Assembly: GCA_027559495.1 (NCBI GenBank) | Contig: JAMXSV010000026.1 | Span: 868,001 to 932,000 of the forward strand | Origin: Aurifilum marmelostoma | Lineage: Eukaryota; Ascomycota; Sordariomycetes; Diaporthales; Cryphonectriaceae | Direction: 5' to 3' | DNA: 64,000 nt | Shown: in pieces, positions 33,762 to 45,931 of the stretch | Layout: each line of letters begins with the position of its first letter | Numbering within the stretch: the first letter of the stretch is position 1 | Made by a program: the position numbers and the translations under genes | Notes under the pieces: model-generated | The model's input: only the letters and a program-made list of their open reading frames with translations | The model's database searches: none | What the model was told of the DNA's origin: nothing

Positions 33762-36577
33762 GATGGAGTTGTTGATGATTGATGGGTTGGCTGAGGAGAG
33801 GCTTGGGTTGAAGGAAGGGAGATAAAATGTGGGATGTAGTTTGGCCTGGGGGAAAGGGAAAAGCGGTGTTGGAAAGAGCTGTTGTGGATGAATAGTTTTC
33901 TAGTAGAGGGGATTGGGTAGCGGGCGGGACGCTTCGAAATTTTGGAGAAGGCGCGGGTGGGGTCTTCTCTGGGGTTGGTCCAGTCCCCTTTGCTTCGCAA
34001 TCGCTCTCACTGGCACAGCACTGGCAGCAATGCTGTCCACTGACTGGCTGGGCTGGCTGGCTGGTAACGGCTCAAGGTCGTCAACGGAACCGTTCCCTAC
34101 AGTGCAGCGGACTAGCGGCATGTACCTATGTACAATGTATCCCCCCCCCCCCCTCACCTCCAGGGCCTGGCATCATCCACTTGCAGCTTTTGGCGGGGGG
34201 GCGAATCTTTTGTTGGGACGAAGGGCCATGGCACACACACCGGCAAGGTTGTTCTACCTATCACTTGCTGACGGACTGAATGACTGACAGTAAATTTTTT
34301 TTGGCCGGCAGAACTGACCAGAGCACAGCCAGAGCTCTCCACAACTGCTTCGTTCCATCGTAAATGGAGGAGTCATCCTTATCATCAAAAAGCACGACGA
34401 TTTACTGTGTCTGCTGCCCTTCTTTTTTTTCCTTTCCCTTTTCCTTGTCCTTTTGCCTTGTCTTTTTTATTTTCTTCTCGTGGAACCATGGCCCATGTCA
34501 ACATCTAGAGCCGACACTTTATTATTGATCCTCTGCGACTATGACAACATCAGGCAGGACTAGGCATCTATGATTTTACGCGTCCCCGTCTTTGAGCCGC
34601 CTTTACCGAGAGAAAAGAAATTGAGAATCAGAAAAGGAGGGAATAGTAAAGGAGGTGTTCACTCTCGATACTGACTGGCTGCCGTCAGACTACCATTCCT
34701 GCAGTGCCGCAGCGACTAACTGGCCCGCGACTCATCGACCTCCCCTGTCAATTACAGCGCTTGCAGGCGTGCGCTCCGTGTGCGTGTGTGTGTGCGTGTG
34801 TGTGCCTAGCACCTGAACGGCTCATCACGTCCGAGCGGTTTCGCCGGGGCACGAGACGAGTCATCGGTACATGCTTCCGTCCTACTGGGCGACGCCCCGC
34901 AGGTTTGCTTCCATACCACTCTACTTACGTAGTGCACAATTCACAGCGCCTCGCTCTGTTCCCTCATGACAGACAGGCTAGCATGCTGCGGAGAGACCCC
35001 ACAGGTGCTTCTGAAACTGCACTTTCAAGCACTGCTGCCCAGCGTAGCCCCTCTTTAGAGGGCCTGTCGTAACTTCTGCACACCCTCATCAGAGTATTGC
35101 TGTCGTTGTTGTGTACGTCGAGGTTTCGGATGCCCTTGAAATTTTCGCAGATTTACCTACTTAGGTATAGGTCTTCCACGACATGACTGATTTCTTTGCA
35201 GCGGTAAGTCTCGGTTGGCAGTCTGACGGTCGACCGGCAACTTACAGCAAGACTTCGTATTACCAGAGGATACCATGGCTCCTCGCAGCAAATTTATCCA
35301 CACTTGCCACAAAGCAACTCGTCACACAAGAAGGCTGTGCCACAGCGGGGTGTCTGAGCAGGGCCTTTGCCAGTAGTCTGTCCGGGACTTGACTGCCTGC
35401 AAGGTGTTGCTCGCCCTCAGAGCCGGCACTTCGTGTTGTTGCTCTGACATTCGAGCTGACTCCACGGGTGCTTCACTCTGAGGAAGTCCTGCCAGCACCA
35501 TAGGGCATAAGTCATGAGACACACACGAGACTGCGAAAGCGTGAACACGCTCTGACCAGCGCCGCCAAACAGGCCGAAAGAAAAGACCCAGAGTGTGAGA
35601 GCAGGTATTTGTTGTTACGGCAATTTCCTCAGGTCTCGGAAGATTATTCGGTAGAGTTATGAGCCTCCCCACCTCCAGTTCGATTGAAACTTCAGAGCCT
35701 GGTCCAACCCATACATCATGCAACCAGCCTTTTTGTCGTATGGGCCGACTCTTGTTGACTAATCCTTCACCTGCCCGCTCCATGTCCAGAGTGCCAGAGG
35801 ACATAACCCTCTGGAGGCACCCTTGGACAAACCCCACTGTCCCAAAGGAACCGAAAAGTCTCGAGGTCATGTACTGTATTAGAACCATAGACAAAGAGAC
35901 ATCCCGCCATGATGTTGTTGCAGAGGTGTACAAGTTTTGGCATGTATGGAGGCTGGGTGTTGTTGTGTCGTTTTTATTATGGCAGTGAAATTACTACACC
36001 AATGAACCAACTCCGAAATCGTCGCAAGAGTTTTCACCACCCACGTTGGCAGACTTTGCCCCTAACCTCCTAACCCTGCACGACTTCTGAAAGGCGCATG
36101 ATGCCACTAGGACGTGGTCGTCCGCCCACTGCATTGGACACTCCAGAGCGGGAAAGGACGCCAAACCAATTATTAGTCACAGTTTGGCTCCACCGGGGCA
36201 GGGGCTGATGACAGTGACTGCTTCCCAAAAACTCGCCGTGGAAGCTCTCAGAATAATTGTCTCTTTTGAATTTCTAAACTGCTTACAATTCCTTTCACCG
36301 GACGAGGAGACAACAGCATACTGCAAGCCTTCGGCCAGCTGTTGATATTATTGTGATTGTCGCCTGCTGCAAGCTGCATCACACAAGGTACAGGCCTGCC
36401 ACCTCTCGGAGGTCGTTTCACTGTACACTGAAAACGGAAATCTTCCGAACACGCTGCTGTGACTTTCAGACCATCGAATCACTACTTACTGCTCAGTAGA
36501 GGAGAACCAATTGAGTATCATAGCCTACTCATACGCTCACACAGTTTCTCACCACCGTCGTCGTCATCATCATCATC
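33762..36577. other. 2.8 kb divergent spacer NAP1 / SER33
   Basis: A C13 run (34141-34153), T-rich blocks near 34420-34480 and a GT tract near 34782-34803 are present. A minus-strand ORF of 203 codons (35933-35322) has no recognisable feature. The stretch directly before the SER33 start is a CAT repeat (about 36559-36577). Confidence 0.5.
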
Positions 36578-38065
36578 ATGTCTCCAACAGCAAAAGAGAT
36601 GCCCATCAGGGACGCAACGCAGAGGACCGTCAGGGCACCCAGCGGCCTCAGCGTCTCTCCAACCGCCACATTCCACAGCCTGTCTCACAGCCTGGGCTCA
36701 GCTATAGCACAGGAAGAGACCGCTAAACATCTCAAGCCTTTCGAGACCACAGACATCAAGATCCTGCTCTTGGAAAACGTCAACCAGAGCGGCCAGGACA
36801 TCCTGAAGGAGCAGGGCTATCAGGTTGAGTTTCTCAAGAAATCTCTCCCCGAAGATGAGCTCATCGAGAAGATCCGGTGAGCAAACCATGAGGAGACTAC
36901 CATCCCATATGTTGAGACCCTGGAGAAGCTGACAAGGGGTTGGGCCGGCTATAGTGATGTGCATGTCATTGGCATCCGGTCAAAGACCAAGCTGACAGAA
37001 AAGGTCCTGGCTCAAGCTAAGAACCTGCTCGTCATCGGCTGCTTCTGCATCGGCACCAACCAGGTGGACCTGGAGTACGCGGCCAAGAAGGGAATCGCCG
37101 TGTTCAACTCTCCCTTTGCCAACTCGCGCAGTGTCGCCGAGCTGATCATCGCTGAAATCATCGTGCTGGCCCGGCAGCTGGGCGACCGCTCCATGGAGCT
37201 GCACCGCGGCACCTGGAACAAGGTCAGCGCCAAGTGCTGGGAGATCCGCGGCAAGACGCTGGGAATCATCGGGTACGGCCATATCGGCTCGCAGCTCTCT
37301 GTGCTGGCCGAGGCCATGGGCATGGACGTCATCTACTACGACGTCGTGACCCTCATGGCGCTGGGCACGGCCCGCCAGGTAGCCACGCTCGACGACCTTC
37401 TCGAGGAGGCCGACTTTGTCACCTGCCACGTACCGGCCACGCCCGAGACCAAGAACATGATCTCTGCGCCGCAGCTCAACCGTATGAAGGAGGGCGCCTA
37501 CCTGCTCAACGCCAGCCGCGGCACCGTCGTTGACATCCCTGCCCTTGTCAACGCCATGCGCAGCGGCAAGATTGCGGGCGCCGCCCTCGACGTCTACCCG
37601 CACGAGCCGGCCGCCAACGGCGATTACTTCACCAACGACCTCAACACCTGGGCCGAGGACCTGCGCGGGCTCAAGAACCTGATCCTTACGCCGCACATTG
37701 GCGGCAGCACCGAGGAGGCGCAGCGGGCCATCGGCATCGAGGTCTCCGAGGCGCTGGTCCGGTACATCAACCAGGGCCTGACCGTCGGCAGCGTCAACCT
37801 ACCCGAGGTTACGCTGCGCAGCCTAGGCCGCGAGGAGCAGAACAGCGCACGTGTCATCTACATCCACAAGAACGTGCCTGGTGCCCTCAAGGACATCTAC
37901 CGCATCCTGATGGGCCACAACATCGACAAGCAGACCAGTGACAGCAAGGGTGACATCGCGTACATGATTGCAGATATCAGCGGTGTGCACATCAGCGATC
38001 TCAAGAGTATCTCGGACGAGCTCAACTCCTTGAGCTCCAGGATCATGACCCGCATCCTGTTCTAG
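36578..38065 (+). CDS. SER33: D-3-phosphoglycerate dehydrogenase
   Basis: Two exons, 36578-36876 and 36955-38065, give 469 residues, the normal length for the fungal short form with one ACT domain. It oxidises 3-phosphoglycerate to 3-phosphohydroxypyruvate with NAD, the first step of serine synthesis. A disordered N-terminal ~55 residues precede the substrate domain (KILLLENVNQSGQDIL). The NAD-binding glycine motif GYGHIG is near residue 206; the catalytic Arg lies in NASRG, the Glu in VYPHEP and the His in TPHIGGSTEEAQ near 346. The C-terminal ACT domain (YIHKNVPGALKDIYRIL to the end) is the serine feedback site. The start is the first ATG after a CAT repeat. No defect visible. SER3 and SER33 cannot be told apart in filamentous fungi; the symbol is a family label. 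Confidence 0.96.
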
Positions 38066-40824
38066 TCTGAATCTGAGGGGGGGAAGAAGGATTAAGAAAC
38101 TATGGGAGGTGTCAGCTGGGGAGAACGTAACCGTTCGTGGCGGTAAAATAGAACAAGAATTCAACAATCAAGGAAGGTATTTATCCATCTCATGGGCGTA
38201 GGTTTGGAGGGGGGGGAAACAAGAAACAAGGTGATTAAAAAACGTAGGAGCTTCCGGGAAAGAAGGCGCATGTTTCAACAGCAATCTGGCCACTCTTAAG
38301 ACGAGTCTGTAGCGATGTATTTACAAGGGCACAATTCAAAAAGAACGAGTTTCATAACGCAATTTCACTCTCTCTTTCTCCCTGGACGTGTGACCTCTCT
38401 CTCCTCAATCACTCGCTTGTGGTACTTCGTTACCAATGGCCGACACACGGCATATTTTGTTTTCCGAATATTCCGAAATGTCATCCAGCTTGAGCACCCT
38501 CTTTCTCGCTCGAGTCAAGGGTCGGTCCAAAACCTTCAGACAGACAGTCCATTGTTTCTGTGGGGACTCAGACCCTCGGATCGCCTCCCCGTGGTTTAAA
38601 GTACTATCTTTCTAGCACTGCAACATGCAGAGAGGGGATGGATGCGATGTCTAGGCCTCACGCCCTAGTGATGGTGGTAGCGCGGCTCTCAAGCCCCAGG
38701 GTGGAAGACTATGGTATACCATAGCAGGAGCATTTTTACAACCCTGCCGATTTGTCAAAGTGGCCTTTTCCATCCTGGTTCTCACTCATATACTCCCCTT
38801 CTGCGGCTGTCTCAATACTAACACCATGTGGTGGACGAGAACGAAAAAAAGACAAAGAGACTGGCTGCCCGAGCTGGTGTGCTACATCCAAAGACCCGGC
38901 AGGCCCGTGTGGGTCTTTGATGAACGGCCTTTGCAACGGTCAGGTCTTGGGATGTGTGTACCTCACGTTATCCGGAGATTGAGGGTGTTCATGCAAAGAT
39001 CCCGGGTGCATTGAGGGGTTGTGTAGTGCAGGGCCGTGATGGTCACATACCGAGGTAGGCGAGCAGTACATTCTGAAATGTGGTTGTCTTGATAAGATCG
39101 CATGTAGATTAAGAAATCGTTCTCGTCGTGTTGATTTCTGGTTGTGGCACGAAGCTAGAGAAATTGCTGGTCGGCAGGCGGAAACAGGCCTAGGCCCCCC
39201 CTTCCTCAGGGAGGCCGATCGTCAGGGGCTCTCAAAAGATCTGGGTGCTTTTCGTAAGTACTTTGTTAGCGACATCTCATTTTCGAAAAAGTAAACCTGT
39301 CTGTGAGTATTTTTCGGCGACGCCATGTATGTAGAGGGGTAGTATATGACTACTCTCTTTTCCTCAGATGGTATCACTTCGAGAAAATTATAAGGAGCCA
39401 TGTCAGAAAGGATGCAGTGCGTCAAGTGCAGTACGAATTAGAAAGGCATCGTAGCCGTTTCGTCCAGTTGGTTATTGAGCCGCCACCGCCCTTAAGGCCA
39501 GCACAGCACCATCAGTGGCTGCTGGATCACCACCCATTAGGGACCATTTTTAGGGTCTCTTAGCGCGGCTGTAACCCAGGCGTTGAGCTACCCGGCCCCT
39601 GCATATACTATAGATTGTTTTAGCTCGAGCCTGCATCCATGTGGCATGGCACACCTGCTTTGCTGCAGCCTAAGGAACATCAAAGGAGCCCAGAGGAAAA
39701 AAAGATTGACTGAGACATATCAAAAGTTCCATTCCTGCGATAGACCAGGCCAATTGCCCTCACTCATCCGATCTCGCTACCAACAACGCGAGACCTCTTA
39801 GGAGCAAAACAGAAAAAAAGGGTTCTAAGTGGACGACCCGCGGAGAAGGAAGGGGGGGGGCCCTGAACAGGTCACCTCACCGGCCCAAGCTCTATACTAG
39901 ACCTGACGGCACTGGGGGTCCACGGGTCGCATTGGACAAGTGACAGCCAAGCAGGGGGCTCCACGCCCCACTCTAGCGGGCAAAGCGTGGAGCGGTCAGT
40001 GAGCACGCATGCACGATCCACCCCCTATCAGCCTACAGATCCATCCCCAGAAGCTGAGGGAGGGGACGCTGCAGACCGCCCGCATGAACTTGGGAAGCGA
40101 GACGAAGCGAGGCGTGGCACCCTCAACACTCACCTCACCATCTCCTGGGGGCCCTGGGAACAGCAGAGCAGCTTTTTTTTTTTTTTGTTACCTGGTCTGG
40201 GCTAGCTTTGTTCGGAGACTATCCTGTCGCAGCTTTTGATGCACCTATCTGCACACACCCCAACCTTAACCTAGCAAGCACACCGCACCGTTTCCCGTCC
40301 CGTCTCGTCCTCGACCGACGACACGACAACGACACGACACGGCACGGCATAACGACTCCTTTCCTCTACCTTCCCCAAACCACACAACGAGTGACCTGTT
40401 GTACTTCAACTTCACGCGTCGACCTCCTCCTCCTTGGTGACACACACACACACACACACACAGGAGGTTGGTACGGGACCAAGATCCAACTCACCACCTT
40501 CTATTCATCATCCTCTTACCCCCAAAGCTGGTTTCTTGGTTCAGAGACCACGCAACGGGTGGTGTGTCGATTTGTATTTTTGGTTCCTGCCTACTTCTTG
40601 ATACCCTCTGAACAAACCCCCCTCAAACTTTTGGTAATCCCATCACGAATGTCTCTTTCTTTCAGCGCCATCCGCCAACCTTGCTACCGGTAGTGTCTTT
40701 CAACAGACAGCCCTCCTACCACTTCCGCCGAATATCCGTCCTTGCATATTCCACATCGATCAACGACAGACCGCCCCTCTCCTCATCTCCTTAGCCTACG
40801 AGGGCTCCTTTTAGATCGTGGAAC
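38066..40824. other. 2.76 kb gene-free region upstream of the myosin V gene
   Basis: It contains a T14 run (about 40172-40185) and a CA microsatellite (40441-40462). The last 500 nt before the myosin start are strongly CT-rich on +, as expected for a fungal promoter and 5' UTR. ORFs are short and lack domains. Confidence 0.5.
40441..40462. repeat. CA microsatellite
   Basis: Eleven CA units about 360 nt upstream of the myosin V start codon, probably within its promoter or 5' UTR. Confidence 0.9.
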
Positions 40825-43800
40825 ATGTCCTCGAATTACGATGTTGGCACAAGAGCGTGGCAGCCCGATGCCACGGAGGGCTGGGTTGCTTCCGAGGTCA
40901 CAAAGAAACAGATCGATGGCGACAAGGTGGTCTTGACCTTCCAGCTTGAAAATGGCGAGGTACGAATCTACAGATGCTTCCCCTGGAAGAGGCGCACGAT
41001 TGTATACAGACTAGGCAGGGCTTTCTGACATTCTGAACAGGAAAAAGAGGTGAAGCTCACGCTGGCGGCCCTCGAGAGCGGCAATGACGAGTCGCTGCCC
41101 CCTTTGATGAACCCGACCATGCTCGAGGCCAGCGATGACTTGACCAACCTCTCCCATCTGAACGAGCCAGCAGGTACGCATCTATCTCGCCAGAACCTCC
41201 CCGTCTTGACCGCAGGCTTGATAAATCTGACCCATGAACGCTCCCTCCAGTCCTCCAAGCTATCCGGCTCCGCTACGTCCAGAAAGAGATCTACACGTAC
41301 TCCGGTATCGTGCTAATAGCTACCAATCCCTTCGCCCGTGTCGACTCCCTCTACGTTCCCGGCATGGTCCAGGTATACGCTGGGAAGCAGAGAGCGACCC
41401 AGGCACCGCATCTCTTCGCGATCGCCGAGGAGGCCTTCGCAGACATGATCCGGGACAACAAGAACCAGACGATTGTGGTGTCTGGTGAATCCGGTGCGGG
41501 AAAGACCGTCAGTGCTAAGTACATTATGCGGTATTTCGCAACCCGTGAATCACCAGACAACCCCGGCGCCAAGTCCAAGAAGGGCGCCGAGGCCATGAGC
41601 GAGACGGAAGAGCAGATCCTGGCCACCAACCCTATCATGGAAGCGTTCGGTAACGCCAAGACGACTCGAAATGACAACTCGTCCCGGTTCGGAAAGTACA
41701 TCGAGATCATGTTCGACAAGGAGACCAACATTATCGGCGCAAAGATCAGGACATACCTGCTGGAGCGGTCAAGACTGGTCTTCCAGCCCCTCAAGGAGCG
41801 AAACTACCACATATTCTACCAGATGCTTGCGGGCATGCCCGAGGCGCAGAAGTCCGAGCTGGGCCTCCTGCCGGTGGAGCAGTTCGAGTACCTCAACCAG
41901 GGCAACGCCCCGACCATTGACGGTGTCGACGACAAGGCCGAGTTCAAGGCCACCATGGACTCCCTGACGACGGTCGGTGTGAACGACGCGACCCAGTCCG
42001 AGATCCTCAAGATGATGGCCGGTCTTCTGCATCTGGGCAACGTCAAGATCGGTGCCTCGCGCAACGACAGTGTGCTGGCTCCGTCTGAGCCCTCTCTGGA
42101 GCGGGCTTGCGCCATCCTCGGAATCGACGCGACCGAGTTTGCCAAGTGGATCGTCAAGAAGCAGCTGATCACTAGGGGTGAGAAGATCATCTCCAACCTG
42201 TCCCAGGCCCAGGCCATCGTCGTCCGGGATTCCGTCGCCAAATATATCTACTCTAGCTTGTTCGACTGGCTGGTCGAGATCATCAACCGCAGTCTCGCTA
42301 CCGACGAGGTGCTGAGCCAGGTCAAGTCCTTCATCGGTGTCCTCGATATCTACGGTTTCGAACATTTCGCCAAGAACTCGTTTGAGCAGTTCTGTATCAA
42401 CTACGCCAACGAGAAGCTGCAGCAAGAGTTCAACCAGCACGTCTTCAAGCTGGAGCAGGAGGAGTACCTCAGGGAGAAGATCGACTGGACCTTCATCGAC
42501 TTCTCGGACAACCAGCCCTGCATTGACCTCATCGAGGGCAAGATGGGTATCCTGACGCTGCTTGACGAGGAGTCCAGGCTGCCCATGGGCTCGGATGATC
42601 AGTTCGTTACCAAGCTGCACACCAACTTTGCTACAGGCGACAAGAGCAAGTTCTTCAAGAAGCCTCGCTTTGGCAAGTCAGCCTTTACTGTGTGCCATTA
42701 TGCTGTCGACGTGACGTACGAGTCGGAGGGTTTCATAGAAAAGAACCGTGACACTGTGCCAGATGAGCATATGGCCGTCCTCAGGGCAAGCAAGAACAGC
42801 TTCTTGGTCTCAGTGCTCGATGCTGCCGCGTCCGTCCGCGAGAAGGATGTTGCGTCGGCGACTTCGAGCTCTGTGAAGCCTGCTGCAGGCCGGAAGATCG
42901 GCGTGGCTGTTAACCGCAAGCCCACTCTCGGTGGAATCTTCCGGTCCTCGCTGATCGAGCTGATGAGCACCATCAATAACACGGACGTGCACTACATCAG
43001 GTGTATCAAGCCCAACGAGGCCAAGGAGGCGTGGAAGTTCGAGGGCCCCATGGTTCTGAGTCAGCTTCGGGCTTGTGGTGTCCTGGAGACTGTCAGAATT
43101 AGTTGTGCTGGATACCCTACGAGGTGGACATACGAGGAGTTTGCACTGCGGTACTACATGCTGGTGCCGTCGAAGCAGTGGACGTCGGAGATCAGGCAGA
43201 TGGCCAGCGCCATCTTAGCCAAGGCTCTCGGAGAGAGCACTGGAGGAGGCCAAGACAAGTACCAGCTGGGTTTGACGAAGATCTTCTTCCGTGCCGGTAT
43301 GCTGGCATTCCTCGAGAACCTCCGCACGAACAGGCTCAACGACTGCGCCATCATGATCCAGAAGAACCTGAAGGCCAAGTACTATCGTCGCAGGTACCTT
43401 GATGCCCGCGAGGCCATCGTTCGCGTCCAGGCCGCTGCCAGAGCCTATGCAGCTAGGAGGCAGGCTCAGGAACTGCGGACCACCAAGGCCGCCACCACCA
43501 TCCAGCGTGTGTGGCGTGGTCAAAAGGAGAGGAAGAAGTTCCTCCGCATCCGGGCCGACCTCGTCCTCGCGCAGGCCGCCATGAAGGGCTACCTGCGCAG
43601 AAAGGAGATCATGGAGACGCGTGTTGGCAATGCAGTGCTGCTCATCCAGCGGGTGTGGCGCTCAAGAAGGTCTCTCCGCACCTGGAGGCAATACCGCAGG
43701 AAGGTTGTCCTCATCCAGTCCTTGTGGCGCGGTCGGGTGGCACGCAAGGAGTACAAGACGCTGCGTACCGAGGCCCGCGATCTCAAGCAGATCTCGTACA

Positions 43801-45931
43801 AGCTCGAGAACAAGGTCGTCGAGCTTACTCAGTCTCTTGGTACTATGAAGACCCAGAACAAGGAGCTCAAGAGCCAGGTCGAGAACTACCAGGGCCAGAT
43901 CAAGTCTTGGCAGGCACGTCACAACGCACTGGAGGCCAGGACCAAGGATCTCCAGGCCGAGGCCAACCAGGCTGGTATCTCGGCCGCCCGCCTCCAGGTC
44001 CTCGAGGAGGAAATGAAGGACCTGCAGGCACGCTTCGAGGAGTCTGCGGCCAACGTCAAGCGGATGCAGGACGAGGAGAAGCAGCTGCGGGAGTCCCTGC
44101 GGACTTCAAGCACCGAGCTCGAGGTCCTCAAGACAGAGTCTACTCGCCACGAGAACGAGAAGAACAACCTGCGCCAGCAGCTTGTCGAGCTTCAGGACGC
44201 CCTGGAGCTCGCCAGGCGCCAGGCGCCCATCAACGGCGAGATCAACGGCAACGGTGTGCAGCCTGTGGCGAACGGCCTTATCAACCTTGTCTCGTCCAAG
44301 AAGCCTTCGAAGAGGCGCAGCGCCGGAGCCGAGATTCGGGATGTCGACCGCTTCAGCGGTGCCTACAACCCTCGTCCTGTCTCCATGGCTGTCACTGGTC
44401 GCCAGGCCGTTATGTCCGGCTCTACCCTGCAGGGCATTGACAGCATCGAGATGGAGCTTGAGGCCCTGCTGGCAGACGAGGAGGGTCTCAACGAGGAGGT
44501 CACCATGGGCTTGATCCGCAACCTGAAGATTCCTTCTCCCAACACCAACCCCCCGCCCTCCGACAAGGAGGTCCTCTTTCCCTCCTACCTCATCAACCTT
44601 GTCACGTCCGAGATGTGGAACAACGGCTTCGTCAAGGAGTCGGAGCGCTTCCTCGCCAACGTCATGCAGTCCATCCAGCAGGAAGTCATGGCGCACGACG
44701 GCGAGGAGGCCATCAACCCAGGTGCCTTCTGGCTCTCTAACGTGCATGAGATGCTCTCCTTCGTATTCCTCGCCGAGGACTGGTACGAGGCACAGAAGAC
44801 CGACAACTATGAGTACGATCGGCTGCTGGAGATTGTCAAGCACGATCTGGAGAGCTTGGAGTTCAACATCTACCACACCTGGATGAAGGTGCTCAAGAAG
44901 AAGCTTAACAAGATGATCATTCCCGCCATCATCGAGTCACAGTCGCTGCCTGGCTTCGTCACGAACGAGAATAACAGATTCCTCGGCAAGCTCCTGCAGA
45001 CGAACTCGCAGCCCGCCTACAGCATGGACAACCTGCTCAGCCTGCTGAACAGTGTCTTCCGTGCCATGAAGGCATACTACCTGGAGGACTCGATCATCAC
45101 CCAGACCATTACCGAGCTGCTGCGCCTGGTCGGCGTGACGGCCTTCAACGACCTTCTCATGCGCCGCAACTTCCTGTCCTGGAAGCGTGGTCTGCAGATC
45201 AACTACAACATCACCCGTATTGAGGAGTGGTGCAAGAGCCACGACATGCCCGAGGGCACCCTACAGCTCGAGCACTTGATGGTAAGTCGTGGGCAACTGC
45301 CAACTGCCCTGCAATCACACGTTTGTATGTATAGTGCTAACAACCTGTGTAGCAAGCCACGAAGCTCTTGCAGCTGAAGAAGGCCACCCTCAACGATATC
45401 GAGATCATCCAGGATATCTGCTGGATGTATGTCACCCCTATATGAATGTTCGCGAAGAAAAACAAATGTACTAATGGGGATGTAGGTTATCTCCCAACCA
45501 AATTCAGAAGCTTCTGAACCAGTACCTCGTTGCCGACTACGAGCAGCCGATCAACGGAGAGATCATGAAGGCTGTGGCATCACGAGTCACTGAGAAGAGC
45601 GATGTCTTGCTCCTGCAGGCTGTCGATATGGACGACAGCGGCCCATACGAGATCGCTGAGCCTCGAGTGATCACCGCGCTCGAGACCTACACGCCTTCAT
45701 GTAAGCAAGGATACCTGATCCCTAGTCATTATTTTCGAGATGCAGCAGTCGTAACTAACATTCGTTGGAACAGGGCTACAAACACCCCGTCTCAAGCGTC
45801 TTGCTGAGATCGTCTCGGCCCAGGCCATCGCTCAGCAGGAGAAGATGGAGTACGGCTCACAGGACGGATACGAGAACGGTGCCCTCGAGGAAGTAGACGA
45901 GATGCCCGAACCCATCGAGGCCAGCGCATAG
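40825..45931 (+). CDS. MYO2: Class V myosin heavy chain
   Basis: Exons are 40825-40959, 41041-41173, 41251-45281, 45353-45426, 45486-45700 and 45774-45931, giving 1581 residues. This is the actin motor that carries secretory vesicles and organelles to hyphal tips. Domains: SH3-like N-terminus; motor from ~90 to ~780 with P-loop GESGAGKT (168-175), switch II DIYGFE and the actin-binding HYIRCIKPN block; six IQ motifs (~785-920) for calmodulin-type light chains; coiled coil (~925-1090); and a C-terminal cargo-binding DIL domain from about residue 1199 (SYLINLVTSEMWNNGF) to ~1510. The exon structure has short 5' and 3' exons around one 4 kb exon. All phases fit and no motif is broken. It is the only myosin in the window. 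Confidence 0.96.

Noticed and set aside
35322..35933. Minus-strand ORF of 203 codons
   Set aside because: No recognisable domain, no splice context, composition like translated spacer DNA; length alone is not enough in this GC range.
36980..37696. 238-codon ORF on the minus strand
   Set aside because: Antisense shadow of the phosphoglycerate dehydrogenase gene.
41769..42620. 283-codon ORF on the minus strand
   Set aside because: Antisense shadow of the myosin motor exon.
43511..44440. 309-codon ORF on + inside the myosin gene
   Set aside because: It is an alternative frame of the myosin V coiled-coil exon, whose own frame has all the family motifs.
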